Shown here: one piece after another, positions 1-6,287 of the stretch
Layout of the letters: every line of letters begins with the position of its first letter
Numbering within the stretch: position 1 is the first letter of the stretch
Assembly (NCBI GenBank): GCA_013041785.1
Contig: JABDRK010000022.1
Coordinates: 1-9,389, forward strand
Reading direction: 5' to 3'
Length of the DNA: 9,389 nt
Source of the DNA: Eudoraea sp.
GTDB taxonomy: Bacteria; Bacteroidota; Bacteroidia; Flavobacteriales; Flavobacteriaceae
The notes under the pieces: generated by a model
What the model saw: only the letters and a program-made list of their open reading frames with translations
The model's database searches: none
Told to the model about the DNA's origin: nothing
Made by a program: the position numbers and the translations under genes

Positions 1-1016
1 GCCTTGAAGTTGCCGGTAAAAGCGGTTTTACCGAGCTAATTCTGAATCCCAACACCCACCCCATACCGGATAGCAGTAGTGATATAGTCTTTTTAAAGCA
101 GGCTGGTAAAAGCTCCGTTTCACAAGGTTACCCCCTTGGGGCGCTGACAGTTAAAAGTGAGGGGAAAGAACTGGCGGAAATCTATGACATGAAAAAGGCA
201 GGGGCCGTAGGCTTTTATGATTACAAAGCCCCTGTGCATAACGGTAATCTGTTGAAAATTGCCCTGCAATATGCGCAAAATTTTGGCGGAGTTGTTTTTT
301 CCTTTCCGCTGGATATGCAAGTTTCAGGTAAAGGAGTGGTTAGTGAAGGGGAGGTTTCTACACGACTGGGGCTAAAAGGCATCCCGGCACTGGCTGAAGA
401 AATTCAGGTGGCAAGAGATCTAGCGATTTTGGAATACACCGGGGGAAGCTTACATATACCAACTATTTCCACGGCCAAATCTGCTTCCCTGATAGAGGCT
501 GCCAAAAAAAAGGGGCTGGATGTAAGTGCCAGTGTGGCCATTCACAATCTGTGGTTCCAGGATGAGGCTTTAGAAGAATTTAACAGCAACTTTAAAGTAA
601 TCCCACCCCTCAGAACAATGAAAGATTCGCGCGCCCTGATTAAGGGCCTTAAATCGGGGGTAATTGACTTTGTCACTACAGACCATTCCCCTATGGATAT
701 CGAAGAGAAGCGGGTGGAATTTGATCTTGCCGCTTATGGCTCATTGGGGTTGGAACATGGATTTGGAGTCCTTAATTCCTTATTTGGCCTGGAAAAAGCA
801 GTGGAGCTGCTGGGCAGAGGCCGGGAACGCTTTGGTCTTGAAACTCCAAAAATCCAGGAAGGAAGCCCAGCCAATCTGACCCTGTTTAACCCGGAAATGC
901 AATACACCGTGGATACAGAACATCTATTGTCTACGTCTAAAAACAGCATGTATCTGGATGCATCCCTGAAAGGAACGGTATATGGAATAATCCTCAGAGA
1001 CCAAATCCTGACTTGA
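1..1016 (+). CDS. pyrC: dihydroorotase-family protein with degenerate metal site, 5' end outside window
   Basis: The reading frame is open from base 3 to TGA at 1014-1016 (337 residues visible). Family members are about 420 residues, so roughly 80 N-terminal residues, including the HxH metal motif, lie upstream. Similarity to class I dihydroorotases runs throughout: NPNT near base 45, the GEVSTRLGLKGIP block, ARDLAILEYTGG, PPLRT and TDHSP. Active enzymes close carbamoyl-aspartate to dihydroorotate in pyrimidine synthesis. Here, however, the metal-ligand Asp of the DDG motif is Tyr (222-224), the His of HAED is Phe (303-305) and the His of HVST is Thr (462-464). Only the Asp of TDH (681-683) remains. 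It may therefore be a non-catalytic homologue, with the true enzyme elsewhere. The symbol reflects family only. An internal ATG at 189 is not the start. The next gene begins 36 bases downstream on the same strand. Confidence 0.85.
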   Translation, partial: LEVAGKSGFTELILNPNTHPIPDSSSDIVFLKQAGKSSVSQGYPLGALTVKSEGKELAEIYDMKKAGAVGFYDYKAPVHNGNLLKIALQYAQNFGGVVFSFPLDMQVSGKGVVSEGEVSTRLGLKGIPALAEEIQVARDLAILEYTGGSLHIPTISTAKSASLIEAAKKKGLDVSASVAIHNLWFQDEALEEFNSNFKVIPPLRTMKDSRALIKGLKSGVIDFVTTDHSPMDIEEKRVEFDLAAYGSLGLEHGFGVLNSLFGLEKAVELLGRGRERFGLETPKIQEGSPANLTLFNPEMQYTVDTEHLLSTSKNSMYLDASLKGTVYGIILRDQILT

Positions 1017-1052
1017 TCTGCTAGCGCTACAAACTTCAAGAATTTTCGCAAA

Positions 1053-1376
1053 ATGAAGACTGCCTTACCCGGAAAAACTACTGCGATAGTTGCTTATCTA
1101 ACCATTTTGGGGGCATTAATTGCTATCAGCATGAATGCCGAACCCAAACATGAGTTCGCGCGTTTTCATACACGGCAGGCCTTTGGATTACATTTAGTAT
1201 TCATAGGCTGTGGGTTGTTCCTTAGCGTATGGTTCAATGAGTATGCCTGGTATGCCCTCTATATCTTCTATGTTGTGCTCTGGTTCTATGGGTTTATTAG
1301 CGCCATCAACAACAAACAACAGGAAGTCCCTCTCGTGGGCAGATACTTTCAAAAATGGTTCACGTTTATTCAGTAA
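1053..1376 (+). CDS. small membrane protein, DUF4870/Tic20-like
   Basis: This 107-residue protein has three predicted membrane helices, at about residues 9-27, 43-61 and 65-85. A conserved-looking FARFHTRQAFGLHL segment sits between the first and second helices. The pattern of helix, F-x-x-x-H-x-x-Q-A, then two helices resembles the DUF4870/Tic20-like family of small bacterial membrane proteins. Some relatives carry an 'import component' label, but I know of no demonstrated function. The ATG at 1053 follows the dihydroorotase-like stop by 36 bases, and the stop TAA (1374-1376) is one base before the ATG of the hydrolase gene. The three genes are probably one transcription unit, with the last pair translationally coupled. 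The family assignment rests on the helix layout and motif, so it is moderate. Confidence 0.7.
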   Translation: MKTALPGKTTAIVAYLTILGALIAISMNAEPKHEFARFHTRQAFGLHLVFIGCGLFLSVWFNEYAWYALYIFYVVLWFYGFISAINNKQQEVPLVGRYFQKWFTFIQ

Positions 1377-1377
1377 T

Positions 1378-2040
1378 ATGACCACTGCTCCCCTATCATT
1401 AACGCATTTGATAAGGCCTTCAAACCTAAAAACCGGAAAACCTCCGGTGCTTTTTCTTTTTCATGGATATGGCAGCAATGAGGAGGATTTGTTCTCCTTT
1501 GCTCCCGAGCTTCCTGAGATTTTATGTGTCATATCGGCAAGGGCTCCCATACCCCTGCCCCCGTTTGGCAACGCCTGGTACGCTATTAATTTTGAAGCCT
1601 CCCATGGCCGCTGGAGCGATGTAGAGCAAGCGGTTAGGTCTCGGGAACTCATTCTGAAGTTTATAGATGAGGCCTGTGAAACCTATGGACTGGATACAAC
1701 CAATATAAACCTGCTTGGATTTAGCCAGGGCACGGTACTGAGTTACTCAATAGCCCTTTCCTACCCGGAAAAAATCAAAAATCTGATCGCCCTGAGCGGA
1801 TATATAGATCAAAACCTGCTAATAGACCAATACCAGCAAAAAGACCACAGTACCTTGCAGATTTATGCGTCTCACGGACAGTTAGACCAGGTTATCCCTC
1901 CGGAATGGGCGTATATGTCTCAGGATTTGTTGAGTCAGTTAAATATCCAGGTTACTTTTGAGGAGTATCCGGTGGGCCATGGTGTGGCACCACAGAATTT
2001 CCATTCCTTTAAAAAATGGCTGGAAGAAAGGCTGGATTAA
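1378..2040 (+). CDS. alpha/beta hydrolase, phospholipase/carboxylesterase family
   Basis: This is a 220-residue serine hydrolase of the Abhydrolase_2 (phospholipase/carboxylesterase) type, likely cytoplasmic because it has no signal peptide. Family members cleave short acyl esters or lysophospholipids; the substrate here is unknown. All expected landmarks are visible: the oxyanion-hole segment HGYGSNEEDL from His29, the nucleophile elbow GFSQG with Ser116, the acid Asp170 in GQLDQVIP, and the base His201 in VGHGV. The frame is open back to an ATG at 1210, but that would overlap the preceding gene by 167 bases and add residues that are only its out-of-frame shadow. The ATG at 1378 gives the normal family length and lies one base after the previous stop. 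The gene's TAA overlaps the stop of the converging gene on the other strand. Confidence 0.9.
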   Translation: MTTAPLSLTHLIRPSNLKTGKPPVLFLFHGYGSNEEDLFSFAPELPEILCVISARAPIPLPPFGNAWYAINFEASHGRWSDVEQAVRSRELILKFIDEACETYGLDTTNINLLGFSQGTVLSYSIALSYPEKIKNLIALSGYIDQNLLIDQYQQKDHSTLQIYASHGQLDQVIPPEWAYMSQDLLSQLNIQVTFEEYPVGHGVAPQNFHSFKKWLEERLD

Positions 2041-2528
2041 TTCCGGGTATACAACAAATGGTCGGTTAGGGTAAATTCAACGCTCAGATCATCCTTTAGC
2101 TCATAGTTGATCAAAAGCTCCCCCCAGTATTTTCCATCGGAAAAATCAGCAATGATCCATTTGTGATTGAGGATCTTGATCTTGTTTATTTTAAAGCTGT
2201 TCTCCATCCCTTCGTAAGGGATTAACGGATTATCCCCCTTTTTTTCATTGGTTTCCAATAACTTATCCGCAATGTATCGGGATGGATTTTCCAAACGCAA
2301 ATGATCGTAATAAACCAGGGCATCGTCGTTGTTTTCCAGGGAAAAATATTGCATGTCCAATACCTCCAAGCGGGCATCCTGCAAACTGTCGCTGAGCCGA
2401 TCCAGTTTTTGTTCCATATTCTTAAGTTGTAAATCACTGCTCTTAACCCTACGACTACTGCTGATTGCGAGATACAGGGAAATTAAAGCTGCAAATACAA
2501 ACAGGTAAAGGAAAATTCTGCTCTTCAT
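2037..2528 (-). CDS. membrane-anchored coiled-coil protein of unknown function
   Basis: This 163-residue protein has no family I recognise. Residues 1-23 are a short basic start followed by one hydrophobic helix (RIFLYLFVFAALISLYLAI), either a membrane anchor or an uncleaved signal; there is no lipobox cysteine. Residues about 30-62 have the charged heptad look of a coiled coil (LQLKNMEQKLDRLSDSLQDA). The C-terminal 60 residues look beta-rich, with KWIIADFSDGKYWGELLINY. The likely topology is an inner-membrane anchor with the rest in the periplasm. Its ATG lies one base downstream of the TGA of the metallo-hydrolase gene, so the two are almost certainly cotranscribed and coupled. Its own stop shares the palindromic TTAA at 2037-2040 with the converging hydrolase gene. 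Confidence 0.75.
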   Translation of the reverse strand: MKSRIFLYLFVFAALISLYLAISSSRRVKSSDLQLKNMEQKLDRLSDSLQDARLEVLDMQYFSLENNDDALVYYDHLRLENPSRYIADKLLETNEKKGDNPLIPYEGMENSFKINKIKILNHKWIIADFSDGKYWGELLINYELKDDLSVEFTLTDHLLYTRN

Positions 2529-2529
2529 A

Positions 2530-3294
2530 TCAAATCGAAACTATTAAGTTATCATATGCCAGATATACGCCATCAGGCAATTCTTGTTCTACTTCTTCAT
2601 GAAATCCCATATGATGGCTGATATGGGTAAAATATGCCCGCTCCGGACCAACCTTTTGCACAAATTTCAGTGCTTCCTCCAGATTAAAATGTGAATGGTG
2701 AGGTTCTTTTCTTAACGCATTAACTGTTAATACTTTAACCCCTTTCAGTTTATCCGTTTCTTCTTGTTTGATGGTTTTGACGTCCGTGAGATAGGCAAAG
2801 TCTCCCAGACGATATCCGAAGACAGACAAACGGTTGTGAAATACCTCAATGGGTATTACTTCCAGATTTCCAAGGGTAAACGGGGTGTTTTTCTCCACCG
2901 GATTTACATATACAGCCGGAGCCCCGGGATAGCGGTTCTCATCGGCGAAAATATAGTCAAATCTTCGCTTTAATTCTTCCACAACGCGTTCCTGAGCATA
3001 GATGGGGATGTCTCCCTGCCTGAAGAAAAATGGCCTGATATCGTCAATACCGGCAGTATGGTCTGCATGTTCATGGGTAAATAAAATACCATCCAGACGG
3101 TCTACCTTGTGGGTGAGCATTTGTTGTCGAAAGTCGGGCCCGCAATCAATAACGTAGGTATATTCATCCCAGGATACCATTACTGACACCCGTAACCTTT
3201 TGTCTTTTGGGTTTTTACTAAGGCAAACAGGGTGAGAACTCCCAATGACAGGGATACCCTGCGATGTCCCGGTACCCAAAAATGTGATCTTCAA
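2530..3294 (-). CDS. MBL-fold metallo-hydrolase, PhnP-like, TTG start
   Basis: This 254-residue metallo-beta-lactamase-fold hydrolase starts with the typical LGTGTSQGIPVIG strand and loop. The metal motif HEHADH covers His74, His76, Asp78 and His79. Further likely ligands are His153, Asp171 in YLTDV and the His-rich THISHHMGFH segment (His224-His232). The N-terminal sequence resembles PhnP-type phosphodiesterases, but the Cys cluster that binds a structural zinc in E. coli PhnP is reduced to one Cys (Cys24). The substrate is unknown, perhaps a phosphodiester or cyclic phosphate. The only usable start is TTG at 3294-3292: the conserved MKITFLGTG begins exactly there, and an in-frame stop lies four codons upstream with no ATG or GTG between. 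A TAAATTTG promoter element sits about 19 bases upstream. The coiled-coil membrane protein gene follows after one base. Confidence 0.9.
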   Translation of the reverse strand: MKITFLGTGTSQGIPVIGSSHPVCLSKNPKDKRLRVSVMVSWDEYTYVIDCGPDFRQQMLTHKVDRLDGILFTHEHADHTAGIDDIRPFFFRQGDIPIYAQERVVEELKRRFDYIFADENRYPGAPAVYVNPVEKNTPFTLGNLEVIPIEVFHNRLSVFGYRLGDFAYLTDVKTIKQEETDKLKGVKVLTVNALRKEPHHSHFNLEEALKFVQKVGPERAYFTHISHHMGFHEEVEQELPDGVYLAYDNLIVSI

Positions 3295-3312
3295 CCCGTA
3301 GTCTATTTAATT

Positions 3313-3320
3313 CAAATTTA
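3313..3320 (-). promoter_or_regulatory. Bacteroidota -7 element for the metallo-hydrolase operon
   Basis: On the minus strand this reads TAAATTTG, a perfect match to the TAnnTTTG -7 consensus of Bacteroidota. Transcription would start near 3306, leaving a leader of about 12 bases before the TTG start. No well-spaced -33 TTG is present; the nearest is about 25 bases upstream. Confidence 0.55.
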
Positions 3321-3354
3321 TAACTAAATTATTTAATAGCTTATCCAATCTTAT

Positions 3355-3362
3355 TACCTTTG
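3355..3362 (+). promoter_or_regulatory. Bacteroidota -7 element for the 484-residue protein gene
   Basis: TACCTTTG matches TAnnTTTG perfectly. Transcription would start near 3369, about 15 bases before the ATG at 3384. The in-frame TTG at 3360-3362 lies inside this element, upstream of the expected transcript start, which argues against it as the start codon. I see no clear -33 TTG. Confidence 0.6.
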
Positions 3363-3383
3363 TTATGTAAGACTCCACAACGA

Positions 3384-4838
3384 ATGGCTTCAGTTTTTAA
3401 GAGAGATCCGGCGTTTGAGAATGTTCCTTCCATCAAAGCCAAAACCCTTCGCATTAATCTGAATCCAGATATTTACGGAACTTTTGCAGAAATTGGCGCC
3501 GGGCAGGAAACCGCCCGACATTTTTTTAGGGCAGGGGGAGCTTCCGGGACTATTGCCAAAGCCATGAGTGCTTATGACAAGGCTTTTAGTGACGCTATCT
3601 ACGGTATAGAAACAGATGGGCGCTACGTGACGCAGAGCAGGTTGAAAAAAATGCTCGAGCACGAGATGAGACTCACAGAGCAGCGGATTAGCCGAAAAGA
3701 GCATCCTGACCGACTTTTCTTTGCCTATGCCAACACTGTGGCGACCATTGATTTCTCAAAACGCTATAAAGGCCATGGCTGGGTAGGGATTCGCTTCCAG
3801 CTGGATCCCAAACAAAAGGATTTTGATGAAATCATATTGCATGTTCGTTTTAAACAGAACGAAGCCCGGCTACAGCAGGAAACCCTGGGAATTGTAGGGG
3901 TAAATCTTATTTATGGGGCCTTTTACAAGTACAACAAACCCAAAAAACTTTTAAAATATTTATATGACCATATCGACAGGGATACCCTGGAGATTGATAT
4001 GGTAAACTTTGACGGACCCAACTTCAGGGATGTAGACAATCGCCTGATAAGCCTGCAGTTGATCCGCAACGATATGACCGACGCGGTGATGTTTGGGCCT
4101 GATGGAAATAACCTGCTGCCCGCAGCCATTCTTTATAAGAAGAACATCCTGGCGCTCAGGGGAAGTTTTCGTCCGGTAACCAAGGTGAATATGGATATGT
4201 TTCAGAAGTCCTACGACATATTCATCCGGGAGCAGACCGTTGAAGAGGAAAAAACCATAGTCATTTTTGAGATTACCTTGGATAACCTGAAAGCCTCCGG
4301 GGAAATTGATGAACGGGATTTCCTGGACCGTGCTGAATTGCTTTGTTCTTTGGGTCATCAGGTGATGATATCCAAGTTCAGGGAATATTACAAATTGGTA
4401 GAATATTTCAGCAACTATACCAAAGCCCGTATGGGCCTTACCATGGGTGTCAACAACCTGGTAGATATATTCGATGAAAAATATTACCGCCATCTGAGTG
4501 GTGGTATCCTGGAAGCCTTTGGAAAGCTCTTCTTTAAGGATCTCAAGGTATATCTCTACCCCATGAAGAATCCGGAAACCGGTCAGGTAATGACCAGTAA
4601 CAACGTAAAGGTGCATCCGAGGATGAAAGAACTCTACAAGTTCTTTAAATATAATGGAAAGGTAATGGACATTATTGACTACGATCCGGAGATTATGCAC
4701 ATCTTCTCCAGAGATGTCTTTAAAAAGATTATCAGTGGTGAGGAAGGCTGGCAGGAAATGCTGCCAGAAGGCGTTGCTGACATTATTATGGAGAATAAGC
4801 TCTTCACAGGCGGAGTGCTCGCTGAAAAACTGGAATAA
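3384..4838 (+). CDS. conserved protein of unknown function, 484 residues
   Basis: This is a large soluble-looking protein with no signal peptide or membrane helix. Residues about 38-74 form a striking block, GAGQETARHFFRAGGASG followed by TIAKAMSAYDKAFSDAIYG. Later blocks such as GVNLIYGAF, NILALRGSFRPVTKVNMDM, DERDFLDRAELLCSLG and HLSGGILEAFGKLFFKDLKVY also look strongly constrained. From memory the family is widespread in Bacteroidota and occurs in other phyla. I know of no experimentally supported role. Labels such as TonB-dependent receptor or nicotinate-nucleotide adenylyltransferase would not be supported: there is no plug or barrel sequence and no nucleotidyltransferase HxGH motif. I chose the ATG at 3384 because the upstream in-frame TTG at 3360 sits inside the predicted promoter. 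The gene is transcribed alone and converges on bcp. Confidence 0.85.
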   Translation: MASVFKRDPAFENVPSIKAKTLRINLNPDIYGTFAEIGAGQETARHFFRAGGASGTIAKAMSAYDKAFSDAIYGIETDGRYVTQSRLKKMLEHEMRLTEQRISRKEHPDRLFFAYANTVATIDFSKRYKGHGWVGIRFQLDPKQKDFDEIILHVRFKQNEARLQQETLGIVGVNLIYGAFYKYNKPKKLLKYLYDHIDRDTLEIDMVNFDGPNFRDVDNRLISLQLIRNDMTDAVMFGPDGNNLLPAAILYKKNILALRGSFRPVTKVNMDMFQKSYDIFIREQTVEEEKTIVIFEITLDNLKASGEIDERDFLDRAELLCSLGHQVMISKFREYYKLVEYFSNYTKARMGLTMGVNNLVDIFDEKYYRHLSGGILEAFGKLFFKDLKVYLYPMKNPETGQVMTSNNVKVHPRMKELYKFFKYNGKVMDIIDYDPEIMHIFSRDVFKKIISGEEGWQEMLPEGVADIIMENKLFTGGVLAEKLE

Positions 4839-4865
4839 AAAAGCCCTGAATCTACTTTCCAGGGC
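4837..4865 (-). terminator. intrinsic terminator of bcp
   Basis: Read on the minus strand, GCCCTG (4865-4860), an 11-base loop and CAGGGC (4848-4843) form a 6-bp GC-rich stem followed by six T (4842-4837). It lies 24 bases past the bcp stop. The T-run runs into the TAA stop of the convergent gene (4836-4838). On the plus strand no T-run follows, so it works mainly for bcp. Confidence 0.8.
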
Positions 4866-4889
4866 CTGTATATTACCGAATCTCTTCTT

Positions 4890-5339
4890 TTATAAAATCT
4901 GTGCTGCGTGATCTTTGGTCTTTACCTTGTCGATAACGCGTTCCACTACCCCATCTCCATCAATTATAAAAGTCTTTCTGTGAATTCCGTCGTATTCCCG
5001 ACCCATGAATTTTTTCGGACCCCAAACACCAAAGGCATTAATAATGGTGTGATCCTCATCTGCAAGAAGCGGGAAAGGAAATTCATACTTATTTCTGAAA
5101 TTAGCCTGTTTTTTTTGAGAATCAGCGCTAACCCCCAACAGCTCAAATCCGGCAGCCTGTAGCTCAGCATAATGGTCCCGGAGGTTGCATGCCTCGGCTG
5201 TACATCCCGGGGTGTTGGCTTTGGGGTAAAAGAAGACGATTAGCTTTTTACCCTGATAATCCGATAGTTTTACTTCATTTCCGTCCTGATCAAAGCTTGT
5301 AAATTCCGGCACTTTTTCACCGGCTTTCAGTGTTTTCAT
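4890..5339 (-). CDS. bcp: thioredoxin-dependent peroxiredoxin, Bcp/PrxQ family
   Basis: This 149-residue peroxiredoxin reduces hydrogen peroxide and organic hydroperoxides in the cytoplasm and is recycled by thioredoxin. The thioredoxin fold opens with KVPEFTSFDQDGNEVKLSDY. The active site FFYPKANTPGCTAEACNLRD carries the peroxidatic Cys46 and a second Cys51 four residues later, the C-x4-C spacing typical of Bcp/PrxQ enzymes that form an intramolecular disulfide. Downstream motifs LLGVSADS, FPLLADEDH and GIHRKTFIIDGDG are also typical. I chose the ATG at 5339-5337 because MKTLKAGEKVPEF is the usual family start; a TTG two codons upstream (5345-5343) would add only two residues. The gene is divergent from nth (52 bases between starts) and ends at its own terminator. 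Confidence 0.95.
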   Translation of the reverse strand: MKTLKAGEKVPEFTSFDQDGNEVKLSDYQGKKLIVFFYPKANTPGCTAEACNLRDHYAELQAAGFELLGVSADSQKKQANFRNKYEFPFPLLADEDHTIINAFGVWGPKKFMGREYDGIHRKTFIIDGDGVVERVIDKVKTKDHAAQIL

Positions 5340-5378
5340 AGTCAATTTTTTAGTTAATTTCGCAATCCTTCAGAAAGC

Positions 5379-5386
5379 CAAAAATA
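5379..5386 (-). promoter_or_regulatory. possible -7 element for bcp
   Basis: On the minus strand this reads TATTTTTG, which fits TAnnTTTG. It would start transcription near 5372, about 33 bases before the bcp ATG. The surrounding A-rich run makes a chance match plausible, and no spaced -33 TTG is visible. Confidence 0.35.
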
Positions 5387-5391
5387 CAAAA

Positions 5392-6054
5392 ATGACCAAG
5401 GCCGAAAAAGTAGCATTCACAATTAAAACCCTTGATACGCTTTATCCGGAAATTCCTGTTCCCCTGGACCACAGAGACCCCTATACGCTGCTTATTGCCG
5501 TATTGCTCTCAGCCCAAAGTACCGATGTAAGGGTAAACCAGATTACCCCTTTATTGTTTCAAAAAGCGAATAATCCATTTGATATGGTAAAGTTAACTGT
5601 GGATGAGATTCGGGAAATCATCAAACCGGTTGGGCTTTCCCCCTCCAAATCCAAGGCCATACACGGACTTTCCCGTATACTTATTGAGCGTTACTCGGGC
5701 GAGGTCCCTAGGGAATTGGTGCTATTGGAAGAATTACCCGGGGTGGGTCACAAAACAGCCAGTGTCGTGGTTTCCCAGGCTTTTGGAATCCCGGCTTTTC
5801 CTGTAGACACGCATATCCACAGGTTAATGTATCGCTGGGGGTTTTCCAATGGAAAAAATGTAGTACAAACAGAAAAAGATGCCAAGCGGCTGTTTTCCAA
5901 GGATTTATGGAACAAACTTCATTTGCAAATAATCTGGTATGGGCGTGAATACTCACCGGCCCGTGGCTGGGACCTCAATAAGGATATCATTACCAAAACA
6001 ATAGGGAGAAAATCGGTAATTAAGGAATACCTAAAAAGAAAAAAGGCCGGTTAA
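5392..6054 (+). CDS. nth: endonuclease III (DNA glycosylase/AP lyase) lacking the iron-sulfur cluster
   Basis: This 220-residue HhH-GPD base-excision repair glycosylase removes oxidised pyrimidines and nicks the abasic site. Landmarks are LLSAQSTDVRVN (residues 38-49), the helix-hairpin-helix LEELPGVGHKTASVVV with catalytic Lys121, and VDTHIHR with catalytic Asp139. The expected C-x6-C-x2-C-x5-C iron-sulfur loop is replaced by YGREYSPARGWDLNKDIITK (residues 183-202), and the whole protein contains no cysteine. Related cluster-free versions occur in other flavobacteria as far as I recall, so this looks like a lineage variant rather than damage. The C-terminus is highly basic (YLKRKKAG), and its last codons form one arm of the terminator. 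No convincing promoter is visible; the best candidate upstream, TAATTTCG at 5355-5362, has one mismatch. Confidence 0.93.
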   Translation: MTKAEKVAFTIKTLDTLYPEIPVPLDHRDPYTLLIAVLLSAQSTDVRVNQITPLLFQKANNPFDMVKLTVDEIREIIKPVGLSPSKSKAIHGLSRILIERYSGEVPRELVLLEELPGVGHKTASVVVSQAFGIPAFPVDTHIHRLMYRWGFSNGKNVVQTEKDAKRLFSKDLWNKLHLQIIWYGREYSPARGWDLNKDIITKTIGRKSVIKEYLKRKKAG

Positions 6055-6067
6055 ACCGGCCTTTTTT
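6039..6067. terminator. bidirectional terminator built around the nth stop codon
   Basis: GGCCGGT (6045-6051) and ACCGGCC (6055-6061) pair perfectly with a three-base loop, TAA at 6052-6054, which is the nth stop codon. Six A precede (6039-6044) and six T follow (6062-6067), so the inverted repeat is 13 bp and gives a U-tail on both strands. It ends nth on the plus strand and the sigma factor/small protein cassette A on the minus strand. It also overlaps the stop of the small gene (6066-6068). Confidence 0.9.
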
Positions 6068-6209
6068 AGTTCATATTGGATTCGAAAACAAATTTTTTGT
6101 ATCGCACTGGTCTCATGGATCTGGAATAATTCAATAAAAACTGAATGGTTTCCGGTCGCGCTTTAGCCAGTTTACTTGTGTTTCTTTCAGCAGAGTAAAT
6201 TTTTTCCAT
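6066..6209 (-). CDS. 47-residue protein of unknown function, cassette A
   Basis: An ATG at 6209-6207 opens a 47-codon frame ending in TAA (6068-6066). The product is basic (10 Lys/Arg, 4 Asp/Glu), has no signal peptide or membrane helix, and includes the core KARPETIQFLLNYSRSM. I recognise no family. The case for a real gene is the copy downstream of the second sigma gene: that frame (7203-7346) has exactly the same length, and the products align without gaps at 19 of 47 positions, including M-E at the start, a shared F-L-x-x-Y-S-x-S core and F-E-x-N-x-N at the end. Both lie 70-80 bases after a sigma factor stop, behind a similar hairpin. The position suggests cotranscription with the sigma factor. 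Candidate roles are a sigma or RNA polymerase modulator, but nothing in the sequence proves this. Confidence 0.75.
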   Translation of the reverse strand: MEKIYSAERNTSKLAKARPETIQFLLNYSRSMRPVRYKKFVFESNMN

Positions 6210-6252
6210 ACGATAATAGTCTAGTTATGTTAAAATAACGCGACTATTATGG
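6206..6252 (-). promoter_or_regulatory. intercistronic hairpin at the start of small gene A
   Basis: Plus-strand arms ATAATAGTC (6213-6221) and GACTATTAT (6242-6250) pair perfectly. Inside them are a 2x2 mismatch (TA/GC), a second stem GTTAT/ATAAC (6224-6228 and 6235-6239) and a six-base loop. In the minus-strand transcript the hairpin ends three bases before the small gene's ATG, and CCAT/ATGG (6206-6209, 6249-6252) could pair as an alternative that masks the start. No T-run follows, so it is not an intrinsic terminator. The same layout recurs at 7343-7385. Confidence 0.65.
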
Positions 6253-6287
6253 AATTATTGCTCCGCCTAAAAGAAAGAATTTTTTAT

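Noticed and set aside
1210..1377. Upstream extension of the alpha/beta hydrolase to an ATG at 1210
   Set aside because: It overlaps the membrane protein gene, adds residues unlike any hydrolase, and the ATG at 1378 gives a coupled start and the family length.
3360..3383. TTG at 3360 as the start of the 484-residue protein
   Set aside because: It lies inside the predicted -7 element, upstream of the likely transcript start, and an ATG is available at 3384.
3960..4700. A 246-codon open frame on the minus strand
   Set aside because: It lies wholly inside the 484-residue gene, and its product has no recognisable domain; the plus-strand frame has coherent conserved blocks.
4843..4865. The hairpin after the 484-residue gene as its own terminator
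   Set aside because: On the plus strand the A-run precedes the stem and no T-run follows; it fits bcp on the minus strand instead.
5355..5362. TAATTTCG as a -7 promoter element for nth
   Set aside because: One consensus base is wrong and no -33 TTG lies at a suitable distance, so it was not listed.
6213..6250. The inverted repeat at 6213-6250 as the end of a mobile element or an intrinsic terminator
   Set aside because: There is no transposase, target duplication or T-run, and an equivalent hairpin with compensatory changes sits at the same place in the other cassette.
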